Notes: generated by a model from the letters alone, not told the origin. A DNA stretch of 64,000 nt from Pseudomonas brassicacearum (GCF_003732265.1 NZ_MOBK01000007.1:1-64000), one strand, 5' to 3'. Counted from the first letter of the stretch, positions 16,335 through 24,803 are shown. Translations and numbers: made by a program.

Positions 16335-17294
16335 TCAAACCAGCTCTCGCCCATCCCCCAAACGCCGGCGGTCTTCCCGCGGGCACCGCGCAAACTTCGC
16401 CCGATAGCTACGGGTGAAATACGACGGCGATTCAAACCCGCACGCAATACTCACTTCCAGCACGCTCATGTCCGTTTGACGCAGTAGCTGCCGGGCCTTT
16501 TCCAATCGCAACCGCAGATAGAAATTGCTCGGCGTGTCGTTCAGGTGCAAGCGAAACAATCGCTCCAGTTGCCGCCGCGTCACCTTGATCGATTCCGCCA
16601 GTTCCAGCGTGGTCAGCGGCGGTTCGCTGTGTTGTTCCATCTCGCCGATCACATGAACCAGCTTCTTGTTGCTGATGCCATAGCGCGTGGCGACTTCCAT
16701 GCGCTGGTGGTCTTTGCGTGGGCGGATGCGGCCGAGTACGAATTGTTCGCTGACCTGGATCGCCAGTTCCGGGCCGTGGGCCTGGGCGATGAGGTCGAGC
16801 ATCAGGTCGATGGAGGCGGTGCCGCCGGCCGAAGTGATGCGGCGGCGGTCGATCTCGAACAGCTCCTGGGTGACGCTCAGCTGTGGATACGATTCCTTGA
16901 AGGCGTCGATGGCTTCCCAGTGCAGCGTCAGGCGATGGCCGTCGAGCAGGCCGGCCTCGGCGAGGATGAAGCTGCCGGTGTCGATGGCGCCGAGGGTCAC
17001 GCCTTCATTGTCGAGACGGCGCAACCAGTGCTCCAGTGCCGGGGTGGCGAATTTCAGCGGTTCGAAACCGGCGACCACCAATAGCGTCGCGCCTTTCTTC
17101 AGCGGTTCCAGCGCCGCGTCGGCGTTGACCGACATGCCGTTGCTGGCCAGTACCGCCCCGCCGTCGGCGCTCAATACATGCCAGCGATACAGCTCGCCGC
17201 GAAAGCGATTGGCGACCCGCAGCGGCTCGATGGCCGAGATAAATCCAATCGCCGAGAAACCCGGCATCAACAAGAAGTAGAAATCCTGGGACAT
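16335..17294 (-). CDS. cdhR: Carnitine catabolism transcription activator CdhR
   Basis: 319 residues, GlxA subclass of AraC regulators: an N-terminal DJ-1/PfpI-like domain (about 1-190) and a C-terminal AraC helix-turn-helix (about 215-315, ending in ACGFESPSYFTRSYRAKF). In P. aeruginosa CdhR activates the divergent caiX-cdh operon in response to carnitine. The same divergent arrangement is seen here. The start at 17294 (MSQDFYFLL) matches the family start; the longer ORF adds a Pro/Ser-rich stretch that looks non-coding. Confidence 0.87.
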   Translation of the reverse strand: MSQDFYFLLMPGFSAIGFISAIEPLRVANRFRGELYRWHVLSADGGAVLASNGMSVNADAALEPLKKGATLLVVAGFEPLKFATPALEHWLRRLDNEGVTLGAIDTGSFILAEAGLLDGHRLTLHWEAIDAFKESYPQLSVTQELFEIDRRRITSAGGTASIDLMLDLIAQAHGPELAIQVSEQFVLGRIRPRKDHQRMEVATRYGISNKKLVHVIGEMEQHSEPPLTTLELAESIKVTRRQLERLFRLHLNDTPSNFYLRLRLEKARQLLRQTDMSVLEVSIACGFESPSYFTRSYRAKFARCPREDRRRLGDGRELV

Positions 17295-17377
17295 GGAGCG
17301 CACTCGATTGGGGTAACGAGAGGGCGGGGAGCGTGTGGACGTTGATACGCCACTTGCGACAGGCATTCAAGAGGACA

Positions 17378-17404
17378 GGTCGCTGCAGTGCAAGAGCTGG
17401 TCGC
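17378..17404 (+). promoter_or_regulatory. 21-bp-spaced GGTCGC direct repeat upstream of caiX
   Basis: GGTCGC occurs at 17378-17383 and again at 17399-17404, exactly two helical turns apart, about 100 bp upstream of the caiX ATG and in the divergent gap with cdhR. Direct repeats at this spacing are the usual operator form for AraC/GlxA regulators such as ArgR. CdhR is the obvious candidate to bind it; GbdR is possible. Confidence 0.6.
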
Positions 17405-17500
17405 CGTGGTGCGCTTTCACGGGCCTTTAGCTGCGTAACTTGGCATCACCGGCGCATCAGACTCCGGGACCCACAATAACGAACTGCCGAGGAACCTGAG

Positions 17501-18445
17501 ATGAAACGACTGATCAGCAGCTGTGTTCTTGCACTCAGTGGTACCGCTTTGCTGAGCGCCAGCGTCATGGCCGCCGAACCCGCCTCGTGCCAGAACGTGC
17601 GCATGGGCGTAGTGAACTGGACCGACGTGATCGCCACCAGTGCCATGACCCAGGTCCTGCTCGATGGCCTCGGCTACAACACCAAACAAACCAGCGCGTC
17701 CCAGCAGATTATCTTCGCCGGGATCCGCGACCAGCGCCTGGACTTGTTCCTCGGTTACTGGAACCCGCTGATGACCCAGACCATCACTCCGTTCGTCGAT
17801 GGCAACCAGGTCAAAGTGCTGCAAGCCCCAAGCCTCAAAGACGCCCGCGCAACCCTCGCCGTACCGACCTACCTCGCCGACAAGGGCCTGAAAACCTTCG
17901 CCGACATCGCCAAGTTCGAGAAGGAACTGGGCGGCAAGATCTACGGCATCGAGCCTGGCTCGGGCGCCAATACCCAGATCAAGGCGATGATCGCCAAGAA
18001 CCAGTTCGGCCTCGGCAAGTTCCAGCTGGTCGAGTCCAGCGAAGCCGGCATGCTTGCCGCCGTGGATCGCGCCGTGCGCCGCAACGAGGCCGTGGTGTTC
18101 TTCGGCTGGGCGCCGCACCCGATGAACGTCAACGTGAAGATGACCTACCTCACCGGCAGTGACAACGCCCTCGGCCCGAACGAAGGCATGGCCACGGTCT
18201 GGACCGTCACCGCGCCGAAATACGCCGAACAGTGCCCGAACATCGGTCGCTTGTTGAGCAACCTGACCTACACCGCCGAAGACGAGAGCCGGATGATGCA
18301 GCCGCTGCTGGATCACAAGGACGCCTTCGAATCGGCCAGGCAATGGCTGAAAGATCACCCGCAAGACAAGCAGCGCTGGCTCGAAGGCGTAACCACCTTC
18401 GATGGCAAACCAGCGGCTGAAAACCTGCAACTGACCAGTAAATAA
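17501..18445 (+). CDS. caiX: Periplasmic carnitine-binding protein CaiX
   Basis: 314 residues with a signal peptide (MKRLISSCVLALSGTALLSASVMA). OpuAC/ProX-type substrate-binding protein for quaternary amines; the VNWTDVIATSAMTQVLLDGLGY opening is shared with CbcX (26616). In P. aeruginosa CaiX delivers carnitine to the CbcWV core transporter, which fits the absence of a permease or ATPase in this operon. First gene of the carnitine operon. AGGAACC precedes the ATG. Confidence 0.87.
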   Translation: MKRLISSCVLALSGTALLSASVMAAEPASCQNVRMGVVNWTDVIATSAMTQVLLDGLGYNTKQTSASQQIIFAGIRDQRLDLFLGYWNPLMTQTITPFVDGNQVKVLQAPSLKDARATLAVPTYLADKGLKTFADIAKFEKELGGKIYGIEPGSGANTQIKAMIAKNQFGLGKFQLVESSEAGMLAAVDRAVRRNEAVVFFGWAPHPMNVNVKMTYLTGSDNALGPNEGMATVWTVTAPKYAEQCPNIGRLLSNLTYTAEDESRMMQPLLDHKDAFESARQWLKDHPQDKQRWLEGVTTFDGKPAAENLQLTSK

Positions 18446-18548
18446 ATCCTGGAACCGAACCACCGATTCGCAGCCCGAGCGGGCTGCGAACGGGACCACC
18501 ACGCCCGGCTTTTCTCCTGAAAAACACTCGCCTGTAAGGAACCGCCCA

Positions 18549-19436
18549 ATGAACCACGACGTCATCATCACCTGCGCACTCACCGGTGCTGGCGACACGA
18601 CCAGCAAGAGCCCACACGTGCCGGTCACCCCGAAACAAATCGCCGCTGCCGCCGTGGAAGCCGCCAAGGCTGGCGCCACCGTGGTCCACTGCCATGTGCG
18701 CAACCCCGAAACCGGCAAGTTCAGCCGCGACGTGGCGTTGTACCGTGAAGTGATGGAGCGCATACGCGAGGCCGACGTCGACATCATCGTCAACCTCACC
18801 GCCGGCATGGGCGGTGACCTGGAAATCGGCGCCGGCGAGAACCCGATGGAGTTCGGCCCGAACACCGACCTGGTCGGCCCGCTGACCCGTCTGGCGCACG
18901 TCGAAGAACTGCTGCCGGAAATCTGCACCCTCGATTGCGGCACCCTGAATTTCGGCGATGGCGACACCATTTACGTGTCCACCCCGGCCCAACTACGTGC
19001 CGGCGCCAAACGTATTCAAGAGCTGGGCGTGAAAGCCGAGCTGGAAATCTTCGACACCGGTCACCTGTGGTTCGCCAAGCAGCTGATCAAGGAAGGCCTG
19101 CTCGACGACCCGTTGTTCCAGCTGTGCCTGGGCATCCCGTGGGGCGCCCCGGCCGACACCACCACCATGAAAGCCATGGTCGACAACCTGCCGGCCAATG
19201 CTGTGTGGGCAGGCTTTGGTATTGGCCGCATGCAGATGCCGATGGCGGCGCAAGCGGTGCTGCTCGGCGGCAACGTGCGGGTCGGGCTGGAAGACAACAT
19301 CTGGCTGGACAAGGGTGTACTGGCGACCAACGGCCAACTGGTCGAACGCGCCGGCGAAATCCTCAGCCGCCTCGGCGCCCGGGTTCTGACCCCGGCGGAA
19401 GGCCGGGCAAAAATGGGCCTGACCAAGCGCGGTTAA
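18549..19436 (+). CDS. cdhC: 3-dehydrocarnitine cleavage enzyme CdhC (BKACE, DUF849)
   Basis: 295 residues of the beta-keto acid cleavage family. The zinc-site motif HCHVRNP is visible near residue 47. The enzyme takes 3-dehydrocarnitine and acetyl-CoA to betainyl-CoA and acetoacetate, so the acetoacetate carbon leaves here. Preceded by AAGGAAC. Second gene of the carnitine operon, followed by a REPIN before cdhA. Confidence 0.87.
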   Translation: MNHDVIITCALTGAGDTTSKSPHVPVTPKQIAAAAVEAAKAGATVVHCHVRNPETGKFSRDVALYREVMERIREADVDIIVNLTAGMGGDLEIGAGENPMEFGPNTDLVGPLTRLAHVEELLPEICTLDCGTLNFGDGDTIYVSTPAQLRAGAKRIQELGVKAELEIFDTGHLWFAKQLIKEGLLDDPLFQLCLGIPWGAPADTTTMKAMVDNLPANAVWAGFGIGRMQMPMAAQAVLLGGNVRVGLEDNIWLDKGVLATNGQLVERAGEILSRLGARVLTPAEGRAKMGLTKRG

Positions 19437-19455
19437 CCCACACCTACACATTACC

Positions 19456-19548
19456 TGTAGGAGCGGGCTTGCTCGCGAAGAGGCAGTCACATCCGACATC
19501 TCTGTCGACTGACACTCCGCTTTCGCGAGCAAGCCCGCTCCCACATTA
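19456..19548. repeat. REPIN inside the carnitine operon
   Basis: Inverted REP pair between cdhC and cdhA; left arm begins TGTAGGAGCGGG. The intra-operon position suggests it may affect relative mRNA stability. Confidence 0.9.
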
Positions 19549-19576
19549 GGTCACCTAATTCTTACAGGACGTCGCC

Positions 19577-20542
19577 ATGACTTTTATCACCGAAATCAAA
19601 ACCTTCGCAGCCCTGGGCAGCGGTGTCATCGGCAGCGGTTGGGTGTCCCGCGCCCTCGCCCATGGCCTTGACGTGATCGCCTGGGACCCGGCCCCCGGTG
19701 CCGAGGCCGTCCTGCGCAAACGCGTCGCCAACGCCTGGGGCGCACTGGAGAAACAAGGCCTGGCGCCGGGCGCTTCTCAGGATCGCCTGCGCTTTGTCGC
19801 GACGATTGAAGAATGCGTTCGCGAGGCCGATTTCATCCAGGAAAGCGCCCCCGAGCGCCTCGATCTGAAACTGGAACTGCACAGCAAAATCAGCGCCGCC
19901 GCCAAGCCCAATGCCTTGATCGGTTCAAGTACTTCGGGCCTGTTGCCGAGCGAGTTCTACGAGAGCGCAACCCACCCGGAACGCTGCGTGGTCGGCCACC
20001 CGTTCAACCCGGTGTACCTGCTGCCGCTGGTGGAAGTGGTCGGTGGTAAAAACACCGCACCGGAAGCTGTTCAAGCGGCGATGAAAGTGTATGAATCCCT
20101 GGGGATGCGTCCGCTCCACGTGCGCAAGGAAGTCCCGGGTTTTATCGCCGACCGCTTGCTCGAAGCGCTCTGGCGTGAGGCGCTGCACCTGGTGAACGAC
20201 GGCGTGGCGACCACCGGTGAAATCGATGACGCGATTCGTTTTGGCGCGGGTTTGCGCTGGTCGTTCATGGGCACGTTCCTGACCTACACGCTGGCCGGCG
20301 GTGATGCCGGGATGCGCCACTTCATGGCGCAATTCGGGCCGGCCCTGCAATTGCCCTGGACCTATTTACCAGCGCCAGAGCTGACCGACAAATTGATCGA
20401 TGACGTGGTGGATGGCACCACTGATCAGCTGGGGACGCACAGCATTTCGGCGCTGGAGCGCTATCGTGATGATTGCCTGCTGGCGGTGCTGGAGGCGGTG
20501 AAGACCACCAAAGAGAAGCATGGGATGGCCTTCAGCGAATAA
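19577..20542 (+). CDS. cdhA: L-carnitine 3-dehydrogenase CdhA
   Basis: 321 residues of the 3-hydroxyacyl-CoA dehydrogenase fold. The NAD-binding motif GSGVIGSG is at 14-21, and VVGHPFNPVYLLPLVEVVGG carries the catalytic His region. It oxidises L-carnitine to 3-dehydrocarnitine with NAD+, the first committed step of carnitine breakdown. AGGACGTCGCC leads into the ATG. Confidence 0.9.
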   Translation: MTFITEIKTFAALGSGVIGSGWVSRALAHGLDVIAWDPAPGAEAVLRKRVANAWGALEKQGLAPGASQDRLRFVATIEECVREADFIQESAPERLDLKLELHSKISAAAKPNALIGSSTSGLLPSEFYESATHPERCVVGHPFNPVYLLPLVEVVGGKNTAPEAVQAAMKVYESLGMRPLHVRKEVPGFIADRLLEALWREALHLVNDGVATTGEIDDAIRFGAGLRWSFMGTFLTYTLAGGDAGMRHFMAQFGPALQLPWTYLPAPELTDKLIDDVVDGTTDQLGTHSISALERYRDDCLLAVLEAVKTTKEKHGMAFSE

Positions 20543-20562
20543 CCCATCAGCAGGTCTGGCCC

Positions 20563-20658
20563 CTTCGCGAGCAAGCCCGCTCCCACATTGGTTCTGCGTT
20601 GTGAAATAGACATTGTTCACACCACAAATCCCCTGTGGGAGCGGGCTTGCTCGCGAAG
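20563..20658. repeat. REPIN between cdhA and cdhB
   Basis: Outward-facing REP pair: CCTTCGCGAGCAAGCCCGC on the left and TGTGGGAGCGGGCTTGC on the right. Second REPIN interrupting the carnitine operon. Confidence 0.9.
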
Positions 20659-20696
20659 ACGACGGTCCAGTCACCCTTAATTCTGGAACAGACATC

Positions 20697-21173
20697 ATGC
20701 CCACCCTCACCACCTACCAAACCCGCATCATCCCCGACTGGGTCGACTACAACGGCCACCTGCGCGACGCCTTCTACCTGCTGATCTTCAGCTACGCCAC
20801 CGACGCGCTGATGGATCGCTTAGGGCTCGACAGCAACAACCGCGAAGCCAGCGGTCACTCACTGTTCACCCTCGAACTGCACCTCAATTACCTGCACGAA
20901 GTGAAGCTCGACGCTGACGTCGAAGTGCACACGCAAATCATTGGCCACGACAGCAAGCGCCTGCACCTCTACCACAGCCTGCATCTGGTCGGTGACGACA
21001 AGGAGTTGGCCGGCAACGAGCAAATGTTGCTGCACGTCGACCTCGCCGGGCCGCGATCCGCGCCATTCAGCGAACTGTCGCTCAGTAAGCTGCAAGCCAT
21101 CGTCGCCGAACAGACTGACTTGCCCACCCCCGAGTACATTGGTCGAGTGATCGCTTTACCTCCAAAAAAATAA
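20697..21173 (+). CDS. cdhB: Betainyl-CoA thioesterase CdhB
   Basis: 158-residue hot-dog-fold acyl-CoA thioesterase; the DWVDYNGHLRDAFY opening is the usual 4-hydroxybenzoyl-CoA-thioesterase-type active-site segment. It releases glycine betaine from betainyl-CoA, linking carnitine to the glycine betaine pathway. The ATG at 20697 is chosen because the upstream 28 residues are translated REPIN. It ends 14 bp before the next gene. Confidence 0.85.
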   Translation: MPTLTTYQTRIIPDWVDYNGHLRDAFYLLIFSYATDALMDRLGLDSNNREASGHSLFTLELHLNYLHEVKLDADVEVHTQIIGHDSKRLHLYHSLHLVGDDKELAGNEQMLLHVDLAGPRSAPFSELSLSKLQAIVAEQTDLPTPEYIGRVIALPPKK

Positions 21174-21187
21174 CAAGGAGATCGCCA

Positions 21188-22351
21188 TTGAACACCGCCG
21201 CCGCTTTTGCCGACTTCCGTACCTACCCGTTGATCAGCGCGTTGACCGCCGTGCACACCCTGGCGGACCGAATTCAAGTGAACTGGGCGGACGGTCGTGT
21301 CAGCCCCTTTCATCATCAGTGGTTGCGCGACAACTGCCCGTGCCCGCAATGCGTCTATACCGTGACCCGCGAGCAAGTGCTGGAAATCGTCGATGTCGCC
21401 GAAACCCTGTCGCCCACCGATTCACGCGTCGATGCTGAAGGTTGTCTCTGCATCGATTGGCAGGACGGTCATCTCAGCCGCTTCGACCCCGGCTGGCTGC
21501 GTGCCCATGCGTATGACGATGAGTCCCGTGCCGAACGCGAGGCGCGTAAACCCAAGGCCAGGCTTTGGCAGCAGGATTTGCAGCTGCCGGTGTTCGAATA
21601 CAAGGCCCTGATGAATGACAACGACGCCCTGCTGCAATGGCTGCTGGCAGTGCGCGATATCGGCCTGACTCAAGTGCGCGGCGTCCCCACTGAGCCGGGC
21701 TCGCTGAAATTGATCGCCCAGCGGATCTCCTTTATCCGCGAGAGCAATTTCGGCGTGCTGTTCAACGTGCAATCCAAGGCCGATGCCGACAGCAATGCCT
21801 ACACCGCTTTCAACCTGCCGTTGCACAGCGATCTGCCGACCCGGGAGCTGCAACCTGGCCTGCAATTCCTGCATTGCCTGGTCAATGACGCCGACGGTGG
21901 CGAGAGTATTTTCGTCGACGGTTTTGCCATCGCCGATGCCTTGCGCAGTGAAGATCCGGAGGCGTTTAAAAGCCTCTGTGAAATCCCCGTGGAATTCCGC
22001 AACAAGGACCGTCACAGCGACTACCGTTGCCTGGCGCCGATCATCGCGCTGGATGCACGCGGGCAGGTGTCGGAAATCCGCATGGCGAATTTCCTGCGCG
22101 GGCCGTTTGATGCGTCAGTGGAGCAAATGCCCAGGCTGTATCACGCTTACCGGCGGTTCATCGCGATGACTCGGGAAGCGCGGTTTCGGCTGATGACGCG
22201 GCTGAATCCGGGTGAGCTGTGGTGTTTTGATAACCGCCGTACGCTGCATGCGCGCAATGCGTTTGATCCTGCCAGTGGCGCCCGGCATTTTCAGGGGTGC
22301 TATGTAGACCGTGATGAGTTGTTGTCGCGGATCCTGGTGTTGCAACGCTAG
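21188..22351 (+). CDS. Gamma-butyrobetaine dioxygenase
   Basis: 387-residue Fe(II)/2-oxoglutarate oxygenase that hydroxylates gamma-butyrobetaine to L-carnitine. The N-terminal zinc site has Cys50, Cys52 and Cys55; the iron ligands are His213, Asp215 (LHSDLP) and His354 (RRTLHARNAF). Starts with TTG, supported by a strong AAGGAG seven bases upstream. Last gene of the carnitine operon, so the operon covers gamma-butyrobetaine to glycine betaine. Confidence 0.87.
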   Translation: MNTAAAFADFRTYPLISALTAVHTLADRIQVNWADGRVSPFHHQWLRDNCPCPQCVYTVTREQVLEIVDVAETLSPTDSRVDAEGCLCIDWQDGHLSRFDPGWLRAHAYDDESRAEREARKPKARLWQQDLQLPVFEYKALMNDNDALLQWLLAVRDIGLTQVRGVPTEPGSLKLIAQRISFIRESNFGVLFNVQSKADADSNAYTAFNLPLHSDLPTRELQPGLQFLHCLVNDADGGESIFVDGFAIADALRSEDPEAFKSLCEIPVEFRNKDRHSDYRCLAPIIALDARGQVSEIRMANFLRGPFDASVEQMPRLYHAYRRFIAMTREARFRLMTRLNPGELWCFDNRRTLHARNAFDPASGARHFQGCYVDRDELLSRILVLQR

Positions 22352-22365
22352 ACCGCGTCATCGTT

Positions 22366-22480
22366 CTTCGCGAGCAAGTCGAATCGTCGCACCGCCGCTC
22401 CCACATTCGACCGCATTCTCCTGATAAAACCCGGTTGAATGTGGGAGCGGCGGTGCGACGATTCGACTTGCTCGCGAAGG
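22366..22480. repeat. REPIN with extended, variant arms
   Basis: Arms start as CGCGAGCAAG but then diverge to GTCGAATCGTCGCACCG, with matching change in the other arm, giving an unusually long and nearly perfect stem. The compensated change shows the pairing is maintained. Confidence 0.85.
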
Positions 22481-22519
22481 CGTCAGTCAATGCACCTCAA
22501 ATATCCCTGAATCACAGGC

Positions 22520-22553
22520 AAAAAAAACCCCGATCAAGCCGTGACAGGATCGG
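22520..22553 (-). terminator. Intrinsic terminator on the minus strand
   Basis: Six-base GC stem (22530-22535 with 22548-22553), 12-base loop and eight U residues in the minus-strand transcript. The right polarity is fixed by the A-run on the plus strand. Confidence 0.6.
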
Positions 22554-22662
22554 AGCTGAGGAGGGTACTGTTGAGGAGCCGTTGCGCGAGGGTGACCAAA
22601 CCTTCGTGTTGCCAGCTGAGTCCAGTGTGCCCACTCCCTTGATTCACAAGTTAGCCGAAAAC
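22520..22662 (-). ncRNA. Candidate minus-strand small RNA
   Basis: On the minus strand a promoter-like pair is seen: TTGTCG (plus 22691-22696) and TATGAA (plus 22669-22674) with a 16-bp spacer. About 140 bases later there is a CCGATC...GATCGG stem followed by eight Ts (plus 22520-22553). No minus-strand gene lies between this and gbdR, whose stop is about 600 bp upstream. The RNA would contain an ACCCTCCTC anti-ribosome-site stretch (plus 22558-22566) just before the terminator. It could instead be the 3' end of a long gbdR transcript. Confidence 0.4.
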
Positions 22663-22769
22663 GACCTGTTCATAGGTATTGCGGCCATTGCGACAAATCG
22701 CCCTTGCCGCCACTTCGTCCCCCTACCAGAATCGAGCCAAGACACCGTTCCCTGAAGAAGGATTGCGTC

Positions 22770-23033
22770 ATGATGTACGCTGATTTGATCGACCAGGAAG
22801 ACCTGTTGGGCCAGCTGAAGTCGTTGGGTTTTCAAGTGCCGAGCGGTGCCACAGCCGAACAGGCTTGCGAGTGTGCGGTAAGGGGATTGGACGATGCCCG
22901 GGCATATGAACTGCGCAAGATGGTCAAGGATATGTACACCAGCAGCGCGACCATCCTGCCGGCGGTGCGTCAGGCGATCGACAAGCAATTGCTGCCAGCG
23001 TTGGCGGAGTATCAGCAGAGCTCCCGAACCTGA
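22770..23033 (+). CDS. Small conserved-looking hypothetical protein
   Basis: 87 residues, no signal peptide, no membrane segment, predicted mostly helical. AAGAAGGA lies eight bases before the ATG, a good site. It contains two Cys (QACECAV) and a C-terminal helix-rich stretch. I do not recognise a family. It is a single plus-strand gene between the carnitine operon and gbdR, with its ~290-bp upstream region overlapping the candidate minus-strand RNA. Confidence 0.65.
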   Translation: MMYADLIDQEDLLGQLKSLGFQVPSGATAEQACECAVRGLDDARAYELRKMVKDMYTSSATILPAVRQAIDKQLLPALAEYQQSSRT

Positions 23034-23035
23034 CC

Positions 23036-23147
23036 TGTGGCGAGGGGGCTTGCCCCCGTTGGGTCGCGAAGCGGCCCTAAAAGCTTTACGACTGCTGCGC
23101 AGCCGAACGGGGCCATGCGGCGTCCCGACAAGCCCCCTCGCCACAAT
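23036..23147. repeat. GAGGGGGCTTGCCCCC-type dispersed inverted repeat
   Basis: TTGTGGCGAGGGGGC family element with a long imperfect dyad; related to the copy at 52997-53146. Lies between two convergent genes (the 87-residue protein and gbdR). Confidence 0.85.
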
Positions 23148-23150
23148 GGT

Positions 23151-24254
23151 CTAGAGCCGTACGCTAGCGAACGTCGACTCGTTGCGCGCCTGACTCAACG
23201 CCGACAACGGCCCGGACAACGGCGACAGCACCAGCGCTTGCGGCAGCGGCATCATCGCCACCTGTTGCGTGGTGTTGGAGCCTACGCGCTCGTCACGCGG
23301 CGGAATGCCGAAGTATTCGCGGTAGCACTTGGAGAAGTGCGGCGTGGACACGAAACCGCACACCGACGCCACTTCGATGATCGACATCGGCGTTTGCTTG
23401 AGCAACTGCCGGGCGCGGATCAGGCGCAGCTTCAGGTAGTAGCGCGACGGCGAGCAGTGCAGGTATTTCTGGAACAGGCGCTCAAGCTGTCGACGCGAAA
23501 CGGCGACGTACACCGCCAGTTCGTCGAGGTCGATCGGCTCTTCGAGGTTGGCTTCCATCAGCGCGACGATTTCCTGCAACTTCGGCTGGTTGGTCCCAAG
23601 CATGTGCTTGAGTGGCACGCGCTGGTGATCCTGCTCGTTGCGGATACGTTCGTAGACAAACATTTCCGAGATCGCGGCGGACAGTTCACGGCCGTGATCG
23701 CGACTGATCAGGTGCAGCATCATGTCCAGTGGCGCGGTGCCGCCGGAGCTGGTGAAACGGTTACGGTCGAGGGTGAACAAGCGGGTGCTCATGGCCACAC
23801 GCGGGAACGCTTCCTGCATCGAGGCCAGGCATTCCCAGTGCACGCTGCAATCGAAACCGTCCAGCAGGCCGGCGCAGGCCAGGGCCCAGCTGCCGGTGCA
23901 GACCGCGCCGAGGCGACGGGACTGACGCGCCTGGCTTTGCAGCCATGACACGTGTTCACGGGTAACGGTGCGCTGGATGCCGATACCGCCGCAGACGATG
24001 ATGGTGTCCAGTGGCGGGGCTTTGTGCATGGAGCAGTCGGGGGTTATCTGCAGGCCGTCACTGGCCCAGACCTGGCCGCCATCGACGGTGAGTGTGGACC
24101 AGCGATACAGCTCGCGGCCGGACAATTGATTGGCCATGCGCAGGGGTTCCACTGCGGAGGCCAGAGAAATAAGCGTGAAATTGTCCAACAGCAGAAAGCC
24201 GATGGATTGAGGCGCACGGTTCTGGGGTTGGGCCCCGGAGTTGGACGTCGTCAT
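23151..24254 (-). CDS. gbdR: Glycine betaine/dimethylglycine-responsive activator GbdR
   Basis: 367 residues, GlxA-type AraC regulator like CdhR: DJ-1/PfpI-like domain at about 17-205 and AraC helix-turn-helix at about 235-330 (ending VCGFVSTPHFSKCYREYFG). In P. aeruginosa it responds to glycine betaine and dimethylglycine and activates gbcAB, dgc, sox, sdaB and cbcXWV. GAGGAGAT precedes the ATG. A sigma-54-like promoter lies ~100 bp upstream. Confidence 0.92.
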   Translation of the reverse strand: MTTSNSGAQPQNRAPQSIGFLLLDNFTLISLASAVEPLRMANQLSGRELYRWSTLTVDGGQVWASDGLQITPDCSMHKAPPLDTIIVCGGIGIQRTVTREHVSWLQSQARQSRRLGAVCTGSWALACAGLLDGFDCSVHWECLASMQEAFPRVAMSTRLFTLDRNRFTSSGGTAPLDMMLHLISRDHGRELSAAISEMFVYERIRNEQDHQRVPLKHMLGTNQPKLQEIVALMEANLEEPIDLDELAVYVAVSRRQLERLFQKYLHCSPSRYYLKLRLIRARQLLKQTPMSIIEVASVCGFVSTPHFSKCYREYFGIPPRDERVGSNTTQQVAMMPLPQALVLSPLSGPLSALSQARNESTFASVRL

Positions 24255-24350
24255 CGCGGTATCTCCTCACACAAAGCGGGTGATGGCCTCAGGCGGAGGC
24301 TCTTGTTATTGCCATCGTTCTCGCGTGGGAGACGGGCTTTGTAATGACAG

Positions 24351-24366
24351 AGCAATTGCCATGCCT
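24351..24366 (-). promoter_or_regulatory. Sigma-54 promoter candidate for gbdR
   Basis: Read on the minus strand this is AGGCATGGCAATTGCT, matching the -24/-12 consensus TGGCACGN4TTGCW at all but two positions, with GG and GC ten bases apart as required. Transcription would start near 24340, giving an ~85-base leader. A partial dyad ATTGAA-N6-TTCAAT lies just upstream (24370-24387). Confidence 0.6.
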
Positions 24367-24688
24367 AAAATTGAATGCGCGTTCAATAACTCCTGAAAAC
24401 GACGTCGCGGCATGTCTACATAAGCCGCGCGGCGACGGGTGGATATAAGTGCCATTATCGGCGATAGACGCCCTGTCCTGCTGGGCGTGAGCAAATCGGT
24501 AGCACTTGTGGGAACAGGGCTGCGAGGTGCCGGGAGAGAGTGTCACCGCAAGCACGGGTGACGAGTGGTCAGGGGCGGTTTGGATCCCTGTGTTTGGTAA
24601 AGGGGCTTATCTGTAAGCGACGCGCTAAAAGGTGGCGCGTTTGGGATCGGGTGTTCATTTAGCGCGCAGTTTTGACTGGTCTGGCCTC

Positions 24689-24781
24689 TTCGCGAGCAAG
24701 CCCGCTCCCACATTAGATCTCCAGTGAACATGGTTTTGTGTACAGCAGAGATCAAATGTGGGAGCGGGCTTGCTCGCGAAG
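24689..24781. repeat. REPIN downstream of sdaB
   Basis: Outward-facing REP pair (TTCGCGAGCAAGCCCGC left, GGAGCGGGCTTGCTCGCGAA right) around a short AT-rich spacer. Confidence 0.9.
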
Positions 24782-24803
24782 CAGACAACTCGACCCTACT
24801 GAT

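Larger units (their letters stand above)
24255..24803. other. gbdR upstream region and spacer to sdaB
   Basis: 549-bp gap. It holds the sigma-54 candidate (24351-24366), the ATTGAA-N6-TTCAAT dyad, about 300 bp in which I see no convincing coding sequence, and the REPIN at 24689-24781 next to the sdaB stop. Confidence 0.7.

Noticed and set aside
17441..17456. Sigma-54-like TGGCA-N10-GC upstream of caiX
   Set aside because: The -12 part reads GGCGC rather than TTGC; too weak to claim.
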